The position numbers were made by a program, and so were the translations under genes. From Lacinutrix sp. Hel_I_90 (lineage in GTDB: Bacteria; Bacteroidota; Bacteroidia; Flavobacteriales; Flavobacteriaceae), in assembly GCF_000934685.1 (NCBI RefSeq), contig NZ_JYNQ01000001.1, forward strand, positions 1,352,501-1,416,500: a DNA stretch of 64,000 bases, given 5' to 3'. Under the pieces are notes generated by a model. That model was not told where the DNA came from. It was given only the letters and a program-made list of their open reading frames with translations, and ran no database searches. Below, one piece after another: positions 16,010-25,616 of the stretch. The number at the start of each line of letters is the position of its first letter. The stretch's first letter is position 1.

Positions 16010-17772
16010 GCCACTTCAGCCTTTAAAAACTGTACTTCGTACAGATTTCTATAATAGCCATTTTTCTTTTTAAGCAATTCATTATGCGTACCAATCTCGA
16101 CAATTTTACCTGCATCCATTACGATAATCTTATCTGCTTTTTGTACCGTAGCTAATCTGTGAGCAATAACTATAGAGGTTCTGTCTTTTGTTATTTTATC
16201 GGTTGCATTTTGAATGAGTTGCTCTGAGTAAGAATCGACAGAAGATGTGGCCTCATCCAGAACTAAAATACTAGGATTAGTGACATAAGCCCGTAAAAAA
16301 GAAATCAATTGTCGCTGTCCGGAAGATAACATCACACCGCGCTCTTTTACATTATAGTGGTAACCGTTAGGTAAGCTCATAATAAAATCATGAATACCAA
16401 TATCTTGAGCTGCCTGAATAACCTCTTCTTCAGTAATATTCGGATTATTAAGGGTTATATTATTCAAAACTGTATCTGCAAACAAAAACACATCCTGTAA
16501 AACAACCGCTATATGGCTGCGTAATGATGCTAATTTAACCGTTGTAATATCTATGTTATCAATACAAATACGTCCACTGTTAATTTGATAAAAGCGATTT
16601 AATAAATTAATAATCGTAGATTTTCCAGCTCCAGTTGCACCTACAATCGCAACGGTTTGTCCTGTTTTCACACTAAACGAAACATCTTTAAGTACTTCCT
16701 CATCATCCACATAACTAAAATGTACATTCTTAAAATCTATATCGCCTTTAAAATGAGAGACCTCCGAAGTTCCTAAATCATCAATTTGAGAATCTGTATC
16801 AATAATTTTAAATACACGTTTAGCAGCTACCATTCCCATTTGCAATGTGTTGAACTTATCTGCAATTTGCCGTAAAGGTCTATACAGTTTTGGTATAAGC
16901 ATAATGAACATAAATAACTCACTCACACTCGCTGTAGCGTATAAAACAACCATTAACCCACCAACATAGGCAACTAAACCAGAGGTTATTGACGATAAAA
17001 AGTCTGCAATTGGAAAGAATATCGAGTTATACCATATGGTTTTTAACCATCCTTTTTTATGCCGTTCATTTATAGCTTTAAAGTTTTTATACTCGGTGGC
17101 TTCACGCGTAAATAGCTGAAGAATTTTCATTCCAGTTACCCGTTCCTGTACAAAAGAATTAAGGTTTGAAACTTCGGCACGTACCTGTTCAAAAGCTTTC
17201 TTCATATAACGTTGAAATACTTTTGTAGCGTATAAAACAATAGGCATGGTTACAAATACGATTAAACTGAGTTTAATATTGGTAAAAAACATAACCGCGG
17301 CAATCGCTAGCATTACTGCTATATCGCGCGCAATCATAAACAAACCTTGCCCAAAAATATCGGCTATACGCTCCATATCTGTCACAGCACGCGTAATAAG
17401 TGCACCAACAGAAGACGTGTCGTAATACTTCATTTTGAATTTTAGCATATGATTAAAGAGCTTTACCCGAATATCTTTAACCACACTTTGTCCTAACCAA
17501 GCAGCATAAAAGGTAAATAGAAATTGAAAAACGGTTTCTAAAAGCAGCATGCCAATCATCAATAAAATATAAAACAAGAAGCCGTCTTTTTTTTGCAGCT
17601 TTATATTATTATCAATGGCAATTTTTAAAATATATGGCACAGAGATACTCAATCCCGCAATAATGATTACTGAGAGTAGCACGCCATAAAAGACCTTTCT
17701 GTATGGTTTTGTATATTCAAACAGACGTTTAAATAAGTCTAAATCGAATATATTTTCTTTATTATTGGACAT
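16006..17772 (-). CDS. ABC exporter, fused permease and ATPase (MsbA/multidrug type)
   Basis: 588 residues: six membrane helices in the first 310 residues, then one ATPase domain with Walker A GATGAGKST (about residue 375), Q-loop VLQDVFLF, signature LSSGQRQL (a variant of LSGGQ), Walker B ILVLDEATSSVD and the switch His in IVIAHR. Half-transporters of this type dimerise and export lipids, peptides or drugs; the substrate cannot be told. No accessory gene is adjacent. All ATPase motifs are intact. Confidence 0.92.
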   Translation of the reverse strand: MSNNKENIFDLDLFKRLFEYTKPYRKVFYGVLLSVIIIAGLSISVPYILKIAIDNNIKLQKKDGFLFYILLMIGMLLLETVFQFLFTFYAAWLGQSVVKDIRVKLFNHMLKFKMKYYDTSSVGALITRAVTDMERIADIFGQGLFMIARDIAVMLAIAAVMFFTNIKLSLIVFVTMPIVLYATKVFQRYMKKAFEQVRAEVSNLNSFVQERVTGMKILQLFTREATEYKNFKAINERHKKGWLKTIWYNSIFFPIADFLSSITSGLVAYVGGLMVVLYATASVSELFMFIMLIPKLYRPLRQIADKFNTLQMGMVAAKRVFKIIDTDSQIDDLGTSEVSHFKGDIDFKNVHFSYVDDEEVLKDVSFSVKTGQTVAIVGATGAGKSTIINLLNRFYQINSGRICIDNIDITTVKLASLRSHIAVVLQDVFLFADTVLNNITLNNPNITEEEVIQAAQDIGIHDFIMSLPNGYHYNVKERGVMLSSGQRQLISFLRAYVTNPSILVLDEATSSVDSYSEQLIQNATDKITKDRTSIVIAHRLATVQKADKIIVMDAGKIVEIGTHNELLKKKNGYYRNLYEVQFLKAEVA

Positions 17773-17811
17773 CTTGGATTCCTGAAAAAACAGGCCATTT
17801 TAATTGTTTTT

Positions 17812-18555
17812 TTATAATTTTATATGCTCTGGGTAAACCACTTCGGTTAAATATAATGCATGCGCAGGCACCGAAAAACCAGCTTCACTCCTATTTTTAG
17901 ACTTAATAATGTCATGTAATGCCGCTACCTCTAGTTTCCCTAAACCTATATTAATAAGTGTTCCTACAATAGCACGCACCATATTACGTAGAAAGCGATC
18001 TGCTTTAATAGTAAATTGTAATTCGTTTTCAACCAGTAGCCATTCGGCTTTCATAATATTACAATTATACGTTTTTACATCTGTATTACTTTTAGAAAAG
18101 CATTGAAAATCTTTATACTCCAATAGAATTTTGGTCGCCTCTTTTAATTTAACAGCATCAATTTTGTGCTTTACATAAAATGCCTGATTTGTATTAAAGG
18201 GATTTTTCTCTACAGCAATTCTATATAAATATGTTCTACTTAAAGCATCAAATCTAGTATGTGCCTCAGGCTTAACCTTGAAGAGGTCTTTAATTGCGAT
18301 ATCTTCTGGTAAAAAAGAATTGAGTTTAAAAATCAGGGTTTCAATTTCAAAAATTACATGCGTCTCAAAATGTGCAAACATTTGCATAGCATGAACTCCT
18401 GCATCTGTTCTGCCTGCTCCCATAGTAGCAATTTTTTCTTTCAGCAAAGTAGACAATGCTTTTTCTAAAACTTCTTGCACAGCAATAGCGTTGGGTTGTA
18501 TTTGCCAACCGTGGTATGCCTTTCCATTGTAAGATAATTCTATAAAATAGCGCAA
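17812..18555 (-). CDS. truA: tRNA pseudouridine synthase A
   Basis: 247 residues. It isomerises uridines 38-40 in the tRNA anticodon arm. The catalytic aspartate is Asp51 in GAGRTDAGVHAMQ; SYNGKAYHGWQIQP at the N-terminus, SRTYLYRI and RADRFLRNMVRAIVGTLI-type sequence in the second half are all family hallmarks. Likely in one unit with the ABC exporter downstream (40 bases). Confidence 0.96.
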   Translation of the reverse strand: MRYFIELSYNGKAYHGWQIQPNAIAVQEVLEKALSTLLKEKIATMGAGRTDAGVHAMQMFAHFETHVIFEIETLIFKLNSFLPEDIAIKDLFKVKPEAHTRFDALSRTYLYRIAVEKNPFNTNQAFYVKHKIDAVKLKEATKILLEYKDFQCFSKSNTDVKTYNCNIMKAEWLLVENELQFTIKADRFLRNMVRAIVGTLINIGLGKLEVAALHDIIKSKNRSEAGFSVPAHALYLTEVVYPEHIKL

Positions 18556-18744
18556 TAATGTGGTATTTTTGTTTTAAGATTGACAAAGATAATTGTTTTT
18601 CTTTCTAAAGAAATCCTAAATTACTATTAAAAATCAGGGTTTTTAAAGACAAATACAAATGAGATCACCACTTTTGCGGAAGTCATAAAGAATACTAACA
18701 TTAGAAAAAGATTCCCGCCTTCACGGAAGTCATGAACACTATAG

Positions 18745-18764
18745 ATTCCCTTTTTCAAGGGAAT
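18745..18764 (+). repeat. Small hairpin in the leader of the phosphodiesterase gene
   Basis: 8-bp arms ATTCCCTT/AAGGGAAT with a TTTC loop, ending 17 bases before the next start codon. A degenerate relative, ATTCCCGCCTTCACGGAAGT, sits 36 bases upstream and a similar CTCCCGCTTTCTCGGGAAAT lies near 53600; these look like members of a dispersed short palindrome family. Confidence 0.4.
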
Positions 18765-18781
18765 GAATTTAAAGAAATTCA

Positions 18782-19279
18782 ATGAAAAAAATCCTCTTAC
18801 TTTCAGACACACATAGCTATATTGATGAAGATATTTTAAAATACGTAAAAGGAGCAGATGAAGTATGGCATGCTGGAGATATTGGTGATTTAAGCGTAAC
18901 GGATGCTATTAAAAAGCTAAAACCTTTAAAAGGGGTTTATGGCAATATTGATGATGCGAAAGCGCGGTTAGAGTTTCCAGAACACAATCGCTTCATGTGT
19001 GAAGACGTCGATGTTTGGATCACACATATTGGCGGGTATCCAAACAAATATAATTCTCGGGTTCGTGAAGCAATCTATAACAATCCACCGCGTATTTTTA
19101 TATGCGGTCATTCACATATTCTCAAAGTCATGCCTGATAAAAAACTCAATCTTATTCATATGAATCCTGGTGCTGTGGGTACTCATGGTTTTCATAAAGT
19201 AAGAACCATGCTGCGTTTTACTATTGATGGTAAGAAAATTGAAAATTTAGAAGTCATAGAATTCCCCAGGCGGTATTAA
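18782..19279 (+). CDS. YfcE/MJ0936-type metallophosphoesterase
   Basis: 165 residues, a single small calcineurin-like phosphodiesterase domain. Metal ligands are visible in LSDTHSY (Asp8, His10), AGDIGD, GNIDD, THIGG and CGHSHI, in the standard order. Family members hydrolyse simple phosphodiesters in vitro; the physiological substrate is not known. The start is the only ATG near the domain's first strand. Convergent with the DUF4293 gene, with a terminator between. Confidence 0.9.
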   Translation: MKKILLLSDTHSYIDEDILKYVKGADEVWHAGDIGDLSVTDAIKKLKPLKGVYGNIDDAKARLEFPEHNRFMCEDVDVWITHIGGYPNKYNSRVREAIYNNPPRIFICGHSHILKVMPDKKLNLIHMNPGAVGTHGFHKVRTMLRFTIDGKKIENLEVIEFPRRY

Positions 19280-19283
19280 AAAA

Positions 19284-19307
19284 AGCCCAAGATCTTCACC
19301 TTGGGCT
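19284..19307 (-). terminator. Intrinsic terminator after the DUF4293 gene
   Basis: Minus-strand stem AGCCCAAG/CTTGGGCT (loop of 8) followed by seven T. No T run on the plus-strand side, so it serves the minus-strand gene. Confidence 0.8.
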
Positions 19308-19336
19308 CACGCACTAATACTACTAAGATGTTAGGC

Positions 19337-19744
19337 TTATCGCAACCTGTCTACAGATTTTACAAGATCTTCGTCCTTTTTGATGGCCTTATTAGCTAAA
19401 ACTAATAACACGATAGACACAATAGGAAGAAAAATCCCAATACCTTTCTCAGAAAAATTAATTTCTCCAGATACCTTTAGAGATTGATATACAAGTAATC
19501 CTAGTAAAATAAAGTTTAATATGATGTTAAGTCGCCCCAATACAAATTGTGACTTCCTGTTTTTAAACATAAAAATAGATAACAACGACAAGCATGCAGA
19601 CGCTAAAAACAAACCAAAATAAACCAACTCGTCTTGAGCAAATACTTTAGCGTTTTCAGTAATCCATAAAGGAAACAAAAATATCAGTCCTCCAGAAACG
19701 CCAGCCGCCAAAAGTAAATAGATAGATTGTATGCGTTGTATCAT
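19337..19744 (-). CDS. DUF4293 membrane protein
   Basis: 135 residues with four membrane helices and the family's N-terminus MIQRIQSIYLLLA; a charged tail ends KSVDRLR. The start at MIQRIQ is preferred because family members begin there; an in-frame start nine codons upstream would add a cysteine-containing extension. Function unknown. Divergent from rho across about 200 bases. Confidence 0.85.
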   Translation of the reverse strand: MIQRIQSIYLLLAAGVSGGLIFLFPLWITENAKVFAQDELVYFGLFLASACLSLLSIFMFKNRKSQFVLGRLNIILNFILLGLLVYQSLKVSGEINFSEKGIGIFLPIVSIVLLVLANKAIKKDEDLVKSVDRLR

Positions 19745-19949
19745 GTATTCTTTCAAAAAATTATAGCACAAAAATATAACTTCTTTTATTAATTTTAAGT
19801 GAAAAACTTAAAATAAAGTTGTATTATTGCAATGACCATTTGCAACAACCACATTGGCAATACGTTAATCTTCAGAATTACATTATTATTTTCTACGGAA
19901 AAATTTCAACAAATATATTTCACAAAAAATATTCAATTCAACTTATTAC

Positions 19950-21656
19950 ATGTTTGAAATCACACAATTAAAAGAAATGAAACTTCCTGAGTTGCAGGAA
20001 ATGGCGAAAAAATTAAACATCTCAAAGTTTCGCACATTAAAAAAACTAGACCTTGTTTACCAAATCTTAGATAAGCAAGCTGCCAACCCTCAAGCTATTG
20101 CAGAAGTCAAAAAAGAAGCTCCAAAAGCAGACAAATCAGAACCTCAAAAACAAAAAAGGGAGCGTGTTCAACGTCCGGCTAAGAAAAAAACTGACCCTAA
20201 AACGGACCCTAAAACTAAGCAAGAAACCTTAGCTTTTAAAGATAATAAAGAGGAAAAAGCACCAGTTAAACAAGATAGCAAACCCCAGGCTAAACAAGAA
20301 AGAAAGCCAGAGACCAAGCAAGAGGTAAAGCCTGAAAAAAAGCAACAACAACCAAAACCGCAGCATAAAAAACCAGTTCATAGTCATAAAAAGGACGAGA
20401 ATACTAGTAATAACCCTAATCAAAATCGTCAGAAAAACACGAAGTCAAATCAAAATAGAAGCCAGGACAAAAACGGTAATACGCACAGTAGTAATGGAAA
20501 TAAAGACAGTCGTAACCGTTACCGTGAACCAGATTTCGAATTTGATGCGATCATAGAAAGTGAAGGCGTATTAGACATTATGCAGGATGGTTACGGTTTT
20601 CTTCGCTCATCTGACTACAACTATTTATCATCACCAGATGATATTTATGTCTCACAATCTCAAATTCGCTTATTTGGATTAAAAGTAGGAGATACCGTTT
20701 TAGGAAATGTAAGACCTCCTAAAGAAGGAGAAAAATACTTCCCGCTTATTAGAGTTAATAAAATTAACGGACAAAGTCCAGATGTCGTTAGAGATCGCGT
20801 CTCTTTTGAGCACTTGACACCATTATTTCCTCAAGAGAAATTCAATATTGCAGAAAAGCAAAGCACTATTTCAACGCGTATCATGGATTTGTTTTCACCA
20901 ATAGGAAAAGGACAACGTGGTATGATTGTATCGCAACCTAAAACAGGTAAAACCATGCTTTTAAAGGATGTGGCGAATGCTATAGCAGCAAATCACCCAG
21001 AAGTTTATCAAATGATTTTATTAATCGATGAACGTCCTGAAGAGGTAACCGATATGCAACGTAATGTTCGTGGAGAAGTTATTGCTTCTACTTTTGATAA
21101 AGAAGCTCATGAACATGTAAAAATCGCTAACATTGTATTAGAGAAAGCAAAACGATTAGTCGAATGTGGTCATGATGTTGTTATTTTACTAGATTCAATC
21201 ACACGTTTGGCAAGAGCTTACAACTCTGTACAGCCGGCTTCAGGAAAAATTCTTTCTGGTGGTGTTGATGCAAATGCTTTGCACAAACCAAAACGTTTCT
21301 TTGGTGCTGCCCGTAACATAGAAAATGGTGGTTCACTAACGATTATTGCTACTGCGCTTACAGAAACAGGTTCTAAAATGGACGAAGTAATTTTTGAGGA
21401 ATTTAAAGGAACTGGTAATATGGAGCTTCAGTTAGATCGTAAGATTTCTAACCGTCGTATATTCCCGGCTATCGATTTAACCTCTTCAAGCACCCGTAGA
21501 GATGATATTTTATTAGATGATGTAACTATCCAACGTATGTGGGTAATGCGAAAGTATCTTGCAGATATGAATCCTGTAGAAGCTATGGAATTCATTAACG
21601 ATCGTTTCAAAAAAACCAGAAATAACGAAGAGTTTTTAATTTCTATGAACGGTTAA
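19950..21656 (+). CDS. rho: Transcription termination factor Rho with long disordered insert
   Basis: 568 residues, well above the 419 of E. coli Rho. Residues 1-45 are the Rho_N helical domain ([18 protein letters not shown]); about 50-195 is a Lys/Gln/Glu/Pro-rich then Asn/Ser/Arg-rich disordered stretch with KQE-KP style repeats; about 200-275 is the RNA-binding cold-shock-like domain ([15 protein letters not shown]); the rest is the hexameric ATPase with Walker A PKTGKTML near 330-337, the [13 protein letters not shown] stretch, Q-loop and [11 protein letters not shown]. Similar inserts are known in Bacteroidota Rho and have been tied to condensate formation. It is followed by an intrinsic terminator. 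Confidence 0.97.
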   Translation: MFEITQLKEMKLPELQEMAKKLNISKFRTLKKLDLVYQILDKQAANPQAIAEVKKEAPKADKSEPQKQKRERVQRPAKKKTDPKTDPKTKQETLAFKDNKEEKAPVKQDSKPQAKQERKPETKQEVKPEKKQQQPKPQHKKPVHSHKKDENTSNNPNQNRQKNTKSNQNRSQDKNGNTHSSNGNKDSRNRYREPDFEFDAIIESEGVLDIMQDGYGFLRSSDYNYLSSPDDIYVSQSQIRLFGLKVGDTVLGNVRPPKEGEKYFPLIRVNKINGQSPDVVRDRVSFEHLTPLFPQEKFNIAEKQSTISTRIMDLFSPIGKGQRGMIVSQPKTGKTMLLKDVANAIAANHPEVYQMILLIDERPEEVTDMQRNVRGEVIASTFDKEAHEHVKIANIVLEKAKRLVECGHDVVILLDSITRLARAYNSVQPASGKILSGGVDANALHKPKRFFGAARNIENGGSLTIIATALTETGSKMDEVIFEEFKGTGNMELQLDRKISNRRIFPAIDLTSSSTRRDDILLDDVTIQRMWVMRKYLADMNPVEAMEFINDRFKKTRNNEEFLISMNG

Positions 21657-21694
21657 AGTTCAGACTAAATTTCTTCAAGAAATAAAACATAAAA

Positions 21695-21722
21695 AAGCCT
21701 TGACTTATCTAAGTCAAGGCTT
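21695..21722. terminator. Bidirectional terminator after rho
   Basis: Stem GCCTTGACTT/AAGTCAAGGC with loop ATCT, flanked by A6 and T8, so it ends rho on the plus strand and the small acidic-protein gene on the minus strand. Confidence 0.9.
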
Positions 21723-21754
21723 TTTTTTATACACCAAAAGTGTTGTATCTATAA

Positions 21755-22117
21755 TTAATAAGCTATTAAAAGCGCTTTATACTCTTTTAAGTCGGAAATA
21801 TTACCTTTATTTTTAAGGTTTCCTGTGAGTGCTATTAAATATTTTAGACTCTCTACAGGAGAAGCTGCCTCGTTTTCTGCAGTAGCATTTTCTTCATCTA
21901 TAGCTTCATCGTCAAGAAGCGGAATAAGAAATGATTTGTGTTTCTCAATATGCTCATAAGTATACCTAAGTACCTTTACCACTAACGGCTGTTCTTCCTC
22001 TAAGGCATAAGTTCGTAATTCTTTAATATCGTCAATGAGTGTGTCTGTATTAATACCTGTATCATCAAGATTCTTAAGTATTTTATCGATTGATTTAATT
22101 GCTTTTGTATTTTCCAA
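21755..22117 (-). CDS. Small acidic protein of unknown function
   Basis: 120 residues, soluble, with no signal peptide or membrane helix. Mainly helical by composition, with an acidic middle (DDEAIDEENATAENEA) dividing two helical parts. No family recognised. A TAAATTTG box that fits the Bacteroidota -7 consensus lies 40 bases upstream. Convergent with rho and downstream of rpsT on the same strand, but separated from it by a terminator. Confidence 0.65.
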   Translation of the reverse strand: MENTKAIKSIDKILKNLDDTGINTDTLIDDIKELRTYALEEEQPLVVKVLRYTYEHIEKHKSFLIPLLDDEAIDEENATAENEAASPVESLKYLIALTGNLKNKGNISDLKEYKALLIAY

Positions 22118-22428
22118 AGGAGTAAGATTATGTATGTAGTTAACTTTTTATAATTGCAAATTTATATTTTTAGAAATCAAATACAGACACTTTTTTAAGA
22201 TTTTTATTTTCTATAAATAACAACGCTTTAGATTCCAAGTACAGTAATTTGGAATGCTCCATTTTTTTCTTTAGATGAACCTCACGATTTGCATAAACAA
22301 AACTTTTAGTACAATCCCGATAATCCCTTATCGCAGGCAGCCCACTCTAATACAGTATAAAAACAAAAAAAAAGCCTACCGAAATAATCGATAGGCTTTC
22401 CTCTTTATTTATATAACTTTAAAGCTTA
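22118..22428. other. Intergenic region between rpsT and the acidic-protein gene
   Basis: About 310 bases with no gene. It carries the rpsT terminator at its right end, a short CGATAA/TTATCG inverted repeat near 22320 and the likely promoter of the acidic-protein gene at its left end. Nothing else is seen. Confidence 0.6.
22373..22397 (-). terminator. Intrinsic terminator of rpsT
   Basis: Minus-strand stem AGCCTATCGA/TCGGTAGGCT (one U.G pair) with a five-base loop and a run of nine T. Confidence 0.88.
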
Positions 22429-22680
22429 TTATATAGCTGCTACGTGCTTAGTTAAACCAGACTTTAGGTTTGCTGCTTTATTAGCGTGAATAATATTTTT
22501 CTTAGCTAATTTATCCAACAACGTATAAACCGTAGGCAATAATGCTTCTGCTTCTTTCTTATCAGTCAACTCACGTAATTTCTTAATTACATTACGAGTC
22601 GTCTTGTGCTGATATTTATTTCTTACGCGCTTAGATTCGTTTTGTCTGATTCTTTTTAACGCTGACTTATGATTTGCCAT
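22429..22680 (-). CDS. rpsT: 30S ribosomal protein S20
   Basis: 83 residues, basic and helical, starting MANHKSALKRIRQNESKRVRN, which is the S20 signature; KKNIIHANKAANLKSGLTKHV forms the C-terminal helix. It binds 16S rRNA early in small-subunit assembly. It begins 30 bases after the 3' end of tRNA-Glu on the same strand with no terminator between, so both very likely come from one transcript. Confidence 0.97.
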   Translation of the reverse strand: MANHKSALKRIRQNESKRVRNKYQHKTTRNVIKKLRELTDKKEAEALLPTVYTLLDKLAKKNIIHANKAANLKSGLTKHVAAI

Positions 22681-22710
22681 TTGTTCTTGTTTTCTTATAT
22701 TAAAAAATTG

Positions 22711-22782
22711 TAGCCCGTAGGGGAATCGAACCCCTCTTACCAGGATGAAAACCTGGCGTCCTAGCCGATAGACGAACGGGCC
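22711..22782 (-). tRNA. tRNA-Glu (anticodon TTC)
   Basis: A complete 72-base cloverleaf on the minus strand: acceptor GGCCCGT/ACGGGCT with a G.U first pair, anticodon stem CCAGG/CCTGG with loop TTTTCAT giving anticodon TTC, T-arm GGGG-TTCGATT-CCCC, discriminator A; CCA is not encoded. It is preceded by a near-ideal Bacteroidota promoter and followed by rpsT. Confidence 0.97.
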
Positions 22783-22799
22783 ATTTATTTTTGAGTTTG

Positions 22800-22830
22800 C
22801 AAATATATACTATATATTTTATTCCTGCAA
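22800..22830 (-). promoter_or_regulatory. Bacteroidota-type promoter of tRNA-Glu and rpsT
   Basis: On the minus strand TTG (22830-22828), a 20-base spacer, then TATATTTG (22807-22800), a perfect fit to TTG...TAnnTTTG of the flavobacterial housekeeping sigma factor. The -7 box ends 17 bases before the tRNA 5' end, which leaves a short leader. Confidence 0.75.
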
Positions 22831-22931
22831 CACTTTTCAAATAACTTTACAACGTCTCCATTGCGATGGCAAAAATACAACTATTTTCTACTTTAGCAAG
22901 AACTAATTAATTTTTTTTGAAAAAAAATTAA

Positions 22932-24410
22932 TTAGTATGCTTTAGCAAACAATACTCGACGTTTTGAAGGCTTTCCAGAATACACACAAACGCCATCTTC
23001 CAAGGGTCCATCTAGAGGCAAGCATCTTATTGTTGCTTTAGTAATTTCTTTAATTTTATCTTCTGTTTCTGCAGTGCCATCCCAATGGGCAGATATAAAA
23101 CCTCCTTTTTGTTTTAAAACCGTTTTAAATTCTTCAAAAGTTCCAACTTCAGTAATATGAGAATTTCTATAGTCTAAAGCTTTTTTAAATAGCGCCTCTT
23201 GAATTTCGGTCATCAACCCTTCTACTCTATCCGTTAAAGCATTTAAAGCAATGACTTCTTTTGTTAAGGTGTCTCTTCTCGCTAATTCTACTGTACCATT
23301 TTCTAAATCTCTCGCTCCAATTGCGATACGCAAAGGCACGCCTTGCAACTCGTGCTGTGCAAATTTTGCTCCAGGACGATACGTTGTTCTATTATCAAAT
23401 TTTACTGTAATATGCTTTGCGCGCAACTCTTTTATAATGTCATCAACGACTGCTGTGATTCCCCCTAGTTCTTCATCAGTCTTATATATTGGCACGATAA
23501 CGACTTGATTCGGCGCTAAATTAGGCGGCAAGACCAAACCTTGATCATCACTGTGTGTCATTATTAAAGCCCCCATTAACCTAGTCGATACTCCCCAAGA
23601 AGTCGCCCAAACATAATCTTGTTTACCTTCTTTTGAGGTGAATTTTACATCAAAAGCTTTAGCAAAATTTTGTCCTAAAAAATGCGAGGTTCCAGCTTGC
23701 AAGGCTTTTCCGTCTTGCATTAGTGCTTCAATACAATAGGTTTCGTCTGCTCCTGCAAAACGCTCACTTTCAGATTTTACGCCTTGCACAACAGGTATCG
23801 CCATAAAATTTTCGGCAAAAGTTGCATAGACGTTATTCATTGTTTTTGCTTCCGCTAACGCTTCAGCCTTAGTTTCATGAGCGGTATGCCCTTCTTGCCA
23901 TAAAAATTCCGCTGTACGCAAAAATAAACGTGTACGCATTTCCCAGCGTACCACGTTTGCCCATTGGTTTATTAATAGTGGTAAATCCCTGTAAGATTGA
24001 ACCCAGCCTTTAAAGGTATTCCATATAATAGCTTCACTCGTTGGTCTCACAACAAGCTCTTCCTCTAACTTTGCGTTTGGATCTACTCTTAATTTTCCTG
24101 GATTATCCGGATCACTTTCTAGTCTATAATGAGTAACCACCGCGCACTCTTTTGCGAAACCTTCAGCATTTTTTTCTTCAGCTTCAAACAAACTTTTTGG
24201 CACGAAAAGCGGAAAATAAGCGTTTTGATGGCCTGTTTCTTTAAACATGCGATCTAATTCGGCTTGCATTTTTTCCCAAATAGCATAGCCATATGGTTTA
24301 ATAACCATGCACCCTCTAACCGCTGAGTTTTCTGCTAAATCGGCCTTTACAACCAGTTCGTTGTACCATTTTGAGTAATCTTCTGCTCTACTCGTTAGTT
24401 TTTTGCTCAT
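22932..24410 (-). CDS. proS: Proline--tRNA ligase
   Basis: 492 residues, the short archaeal/eukaryote-like form without the bacterial editing insertion. Class II motifs are visible: [37 protein letters not shown] and a [16 protein letters not shown] stretch binding proline and ATP; the C-terminal anticodon-binding domain ([15 protein letters not shown]) ends with RRVLFAKAY. Length and ending match this group. Divergent from the repeat lipoprotein gene across 100 bases; a TATTTTTG -7-like box points away from it, toward that gene. Confidence 0.96.
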   Translation of the reverse strand: MSKKLTSRAEDYSKWYNELVVKADLAENSAVRGCMVIKPYGYAIWEKMQAELDRMFKETGHQNAYFPLFVPKSLFEAEEKNAEGFAKECAVVTHYRLESDPDNPGKLRVDPNAKLEEELVVRPTSEAIIWNTFKGWVQSYRDLPLLINQWANVVRWEMRTRLFLRTAEFLWQEGHTAHETKAEALAEAKTMNNVYATFAENFMAIPVVQGVKSESERFAGADETYCIEALMQDGKALQAGTSHFLGQNFAKAFDVKFTSKEGKQDYVWATSWGVSTRLMGALIMTHSDDQGLVLPPNLAPNQVVIVPIYKTDEELGGITAVVDDIIKELRAKHITVKFDNRTTYRPGAKFAQHELQGVPLRIAIGARDLENGTVELARRDTLTKEVIALNALTDRVEGLMTEIQEALFKKALDYRNSHITEVGTFEEFKTVLKQKGGFISAHWDGTAETEDKIKEITKATIRCLPLDGPLEDGVCVYSGKPSKRRVLFAKAY

Positions 24411-24510
24411 ACTTAGTATTTTGGCACAAATATTGTGACTCTGTTAAATAAAGAAAATAGTTGCACAAAACTAACTATTTTTGTTATGTTCAACAATAAA
24501 AACAACAGTT

Positions 24511-25587
24511 ATGAAATTAAAAAAACACTTACAGACAAAATTACCAACGCTAACCGTTCTAGGTTTGGCATTAGCAATGACTTCTTGTGGTTCATATCAG
24601 TATGTTGGACAAGATACTGATGGTATCTATGGCGAAGATAATGAGCAAGTTGTAATTATTGAACAAGAGAATCCAGAAACAACTACTGATAATAATTATT
24701 ATAAAGACTACTTCAAAGCAAAATCTATAGAGATGGAAGCTTTAACCCAAACCCAAGAAGAGGAAGAAGAGGTTTTTGTTGATATTGATTCTTATGAAAG
24801 TACTTATGCCAACGAAAATGAACAAGGGCAAGGCTATGGTTCTTGGGGAGATAACGGCACAGAGGTCTCTGTAAATGTTTATAATTCTGGATTTGGTTTC
24901 AATAATTATTGGAATACGCCATTTTATGGCTGGAATAACTGGGGATGGAACAGACCTTTTTGGAATGTAGGATTTGGATTTGGAAATTACTATTCTGGCT
25001 ATGGATATGGCGGCATCTATGATCCCTTCTGGGTTTCTCCTTATGGCGGATTCGGTGGTTACGGGTACGGGTATGGTTATGGATATGGACATCCTTACTA
25101 TAATGGTTATTATGGTCGAAACGGATTTTATCGTCGCGGTTTAGCTTTTAATTCTACAAGAAGAGGTGCTATTTACGGAAGAACTTCTGCTTTAAGTAGA
25201 AGAATCGATGCTAATCGCATGAGAAGTAATTCGACGTCAACACGTACCAGAACATCTACAAGGCCACGGGTAAGAACGACTACTACCCCTAGAACAAACT
25301 CGTCAACCAGAACGAGAACCAGAGAGGCGTCTGATACACCAAGAACGAGAACAACAACCCCTAGAACGAGAACGAGAACAACAACCCCTCGAACGAGAAC
25401 GAGAACAACAACACCTCGAACGAGAACTAGAACAACAACACCTAGAACCAGAACATCAACACCAAGAAGTAATTCCAGAGCAACAACACCGCGATCGAAT
25501 AGCTCTTCTAGAAGCTCTGGTTCTTCTACAAGGAGTTCAGGTTCATCTTCATCAAGATCAACTGGAGGCTCAAGAAGAAGAGGATAA
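24511..25587 (+). CDS. Repeat-rich lipoprotein (Tyr/Gly and Arg/Thr repeats)
   Basis: 358 residues with lipobox AMTSC and an exported design in three zones: an acidic region (about residues 30-115) with EEEEEVFVDID, a Gly/Tyr/Trp/Asn-rich region (about 115-220) with GYGYGYGYG and WNNWGWNRPFW, and a basic tail of Arg-Thr-Thr-Pro repeats ending in Ser-rich sequence. The DNA behind the tail contains a 27-bp tandem repeat. I prefer the ATG giving MKLKKHLQT; an upstream TTG would add ten residues. No enzymatic family is recognised; charge and composition suggest a surface or periplasmic structural protein. It is 29 bases ahead of the OmpP1-like gene, so the two may be made together. Confidence 0.75.
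   Translation: MKLKKHLQTKLPTLTVLGLALAMTSCGSYQYVGQDTDGIYGEDNEQVVIIEQENPETTTDNNYYKDYFKAKSIEMEALTQTQEEEEEVFVDIDSYESTYANENEQGQGYGSWGDNGTEVSVNVYNSGFGFNNYWNTPFYGWNNWGWNRPFWNVGFGFGNYYSGYGYGGIYDPFWVSPYGGFGGYGYGYGYGYGHPYYNGYYGRNGFYRRGLAFNSTRRGAIYGRTSALSRRIDANRMRSNSTSTRTRTSTRPRVRTTTTPRTNSSTRTRTREASDTPRTRTTTPRTRTRTTTPRTRTRTTTPRTRTRTTTPRTRTSTPRSNSRATTPRSNSSSRSSGSSTRSSGSSSSRSTGGSRRRG
25344..25451 (+). repeat. 27-bp tandem repeat, four copies, coding for RTRTTTPRT
   Basis: Four consecutive units of 27 bases inside the lipoprotein gene, each encoding the nine residues RTRTTTPRT. The third-position and a few first-position differences between copies show they are not freshly made. In-frame copy-number change would alter protein length without a frameshift. 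Confidence 0.85.
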
Positions 25588-25616
25588 AATTGCAATACAC
25601 ATATAAAAAATCTAAT

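Noticed and set aside
25173-25595. Long minus-strand open frame opposite the repeat lipoprotein, rich in Leu/Val
   Set aside because: Produced by the antisense of Arg/Thr repeats; composition fully explained by the plus-strand repeats.
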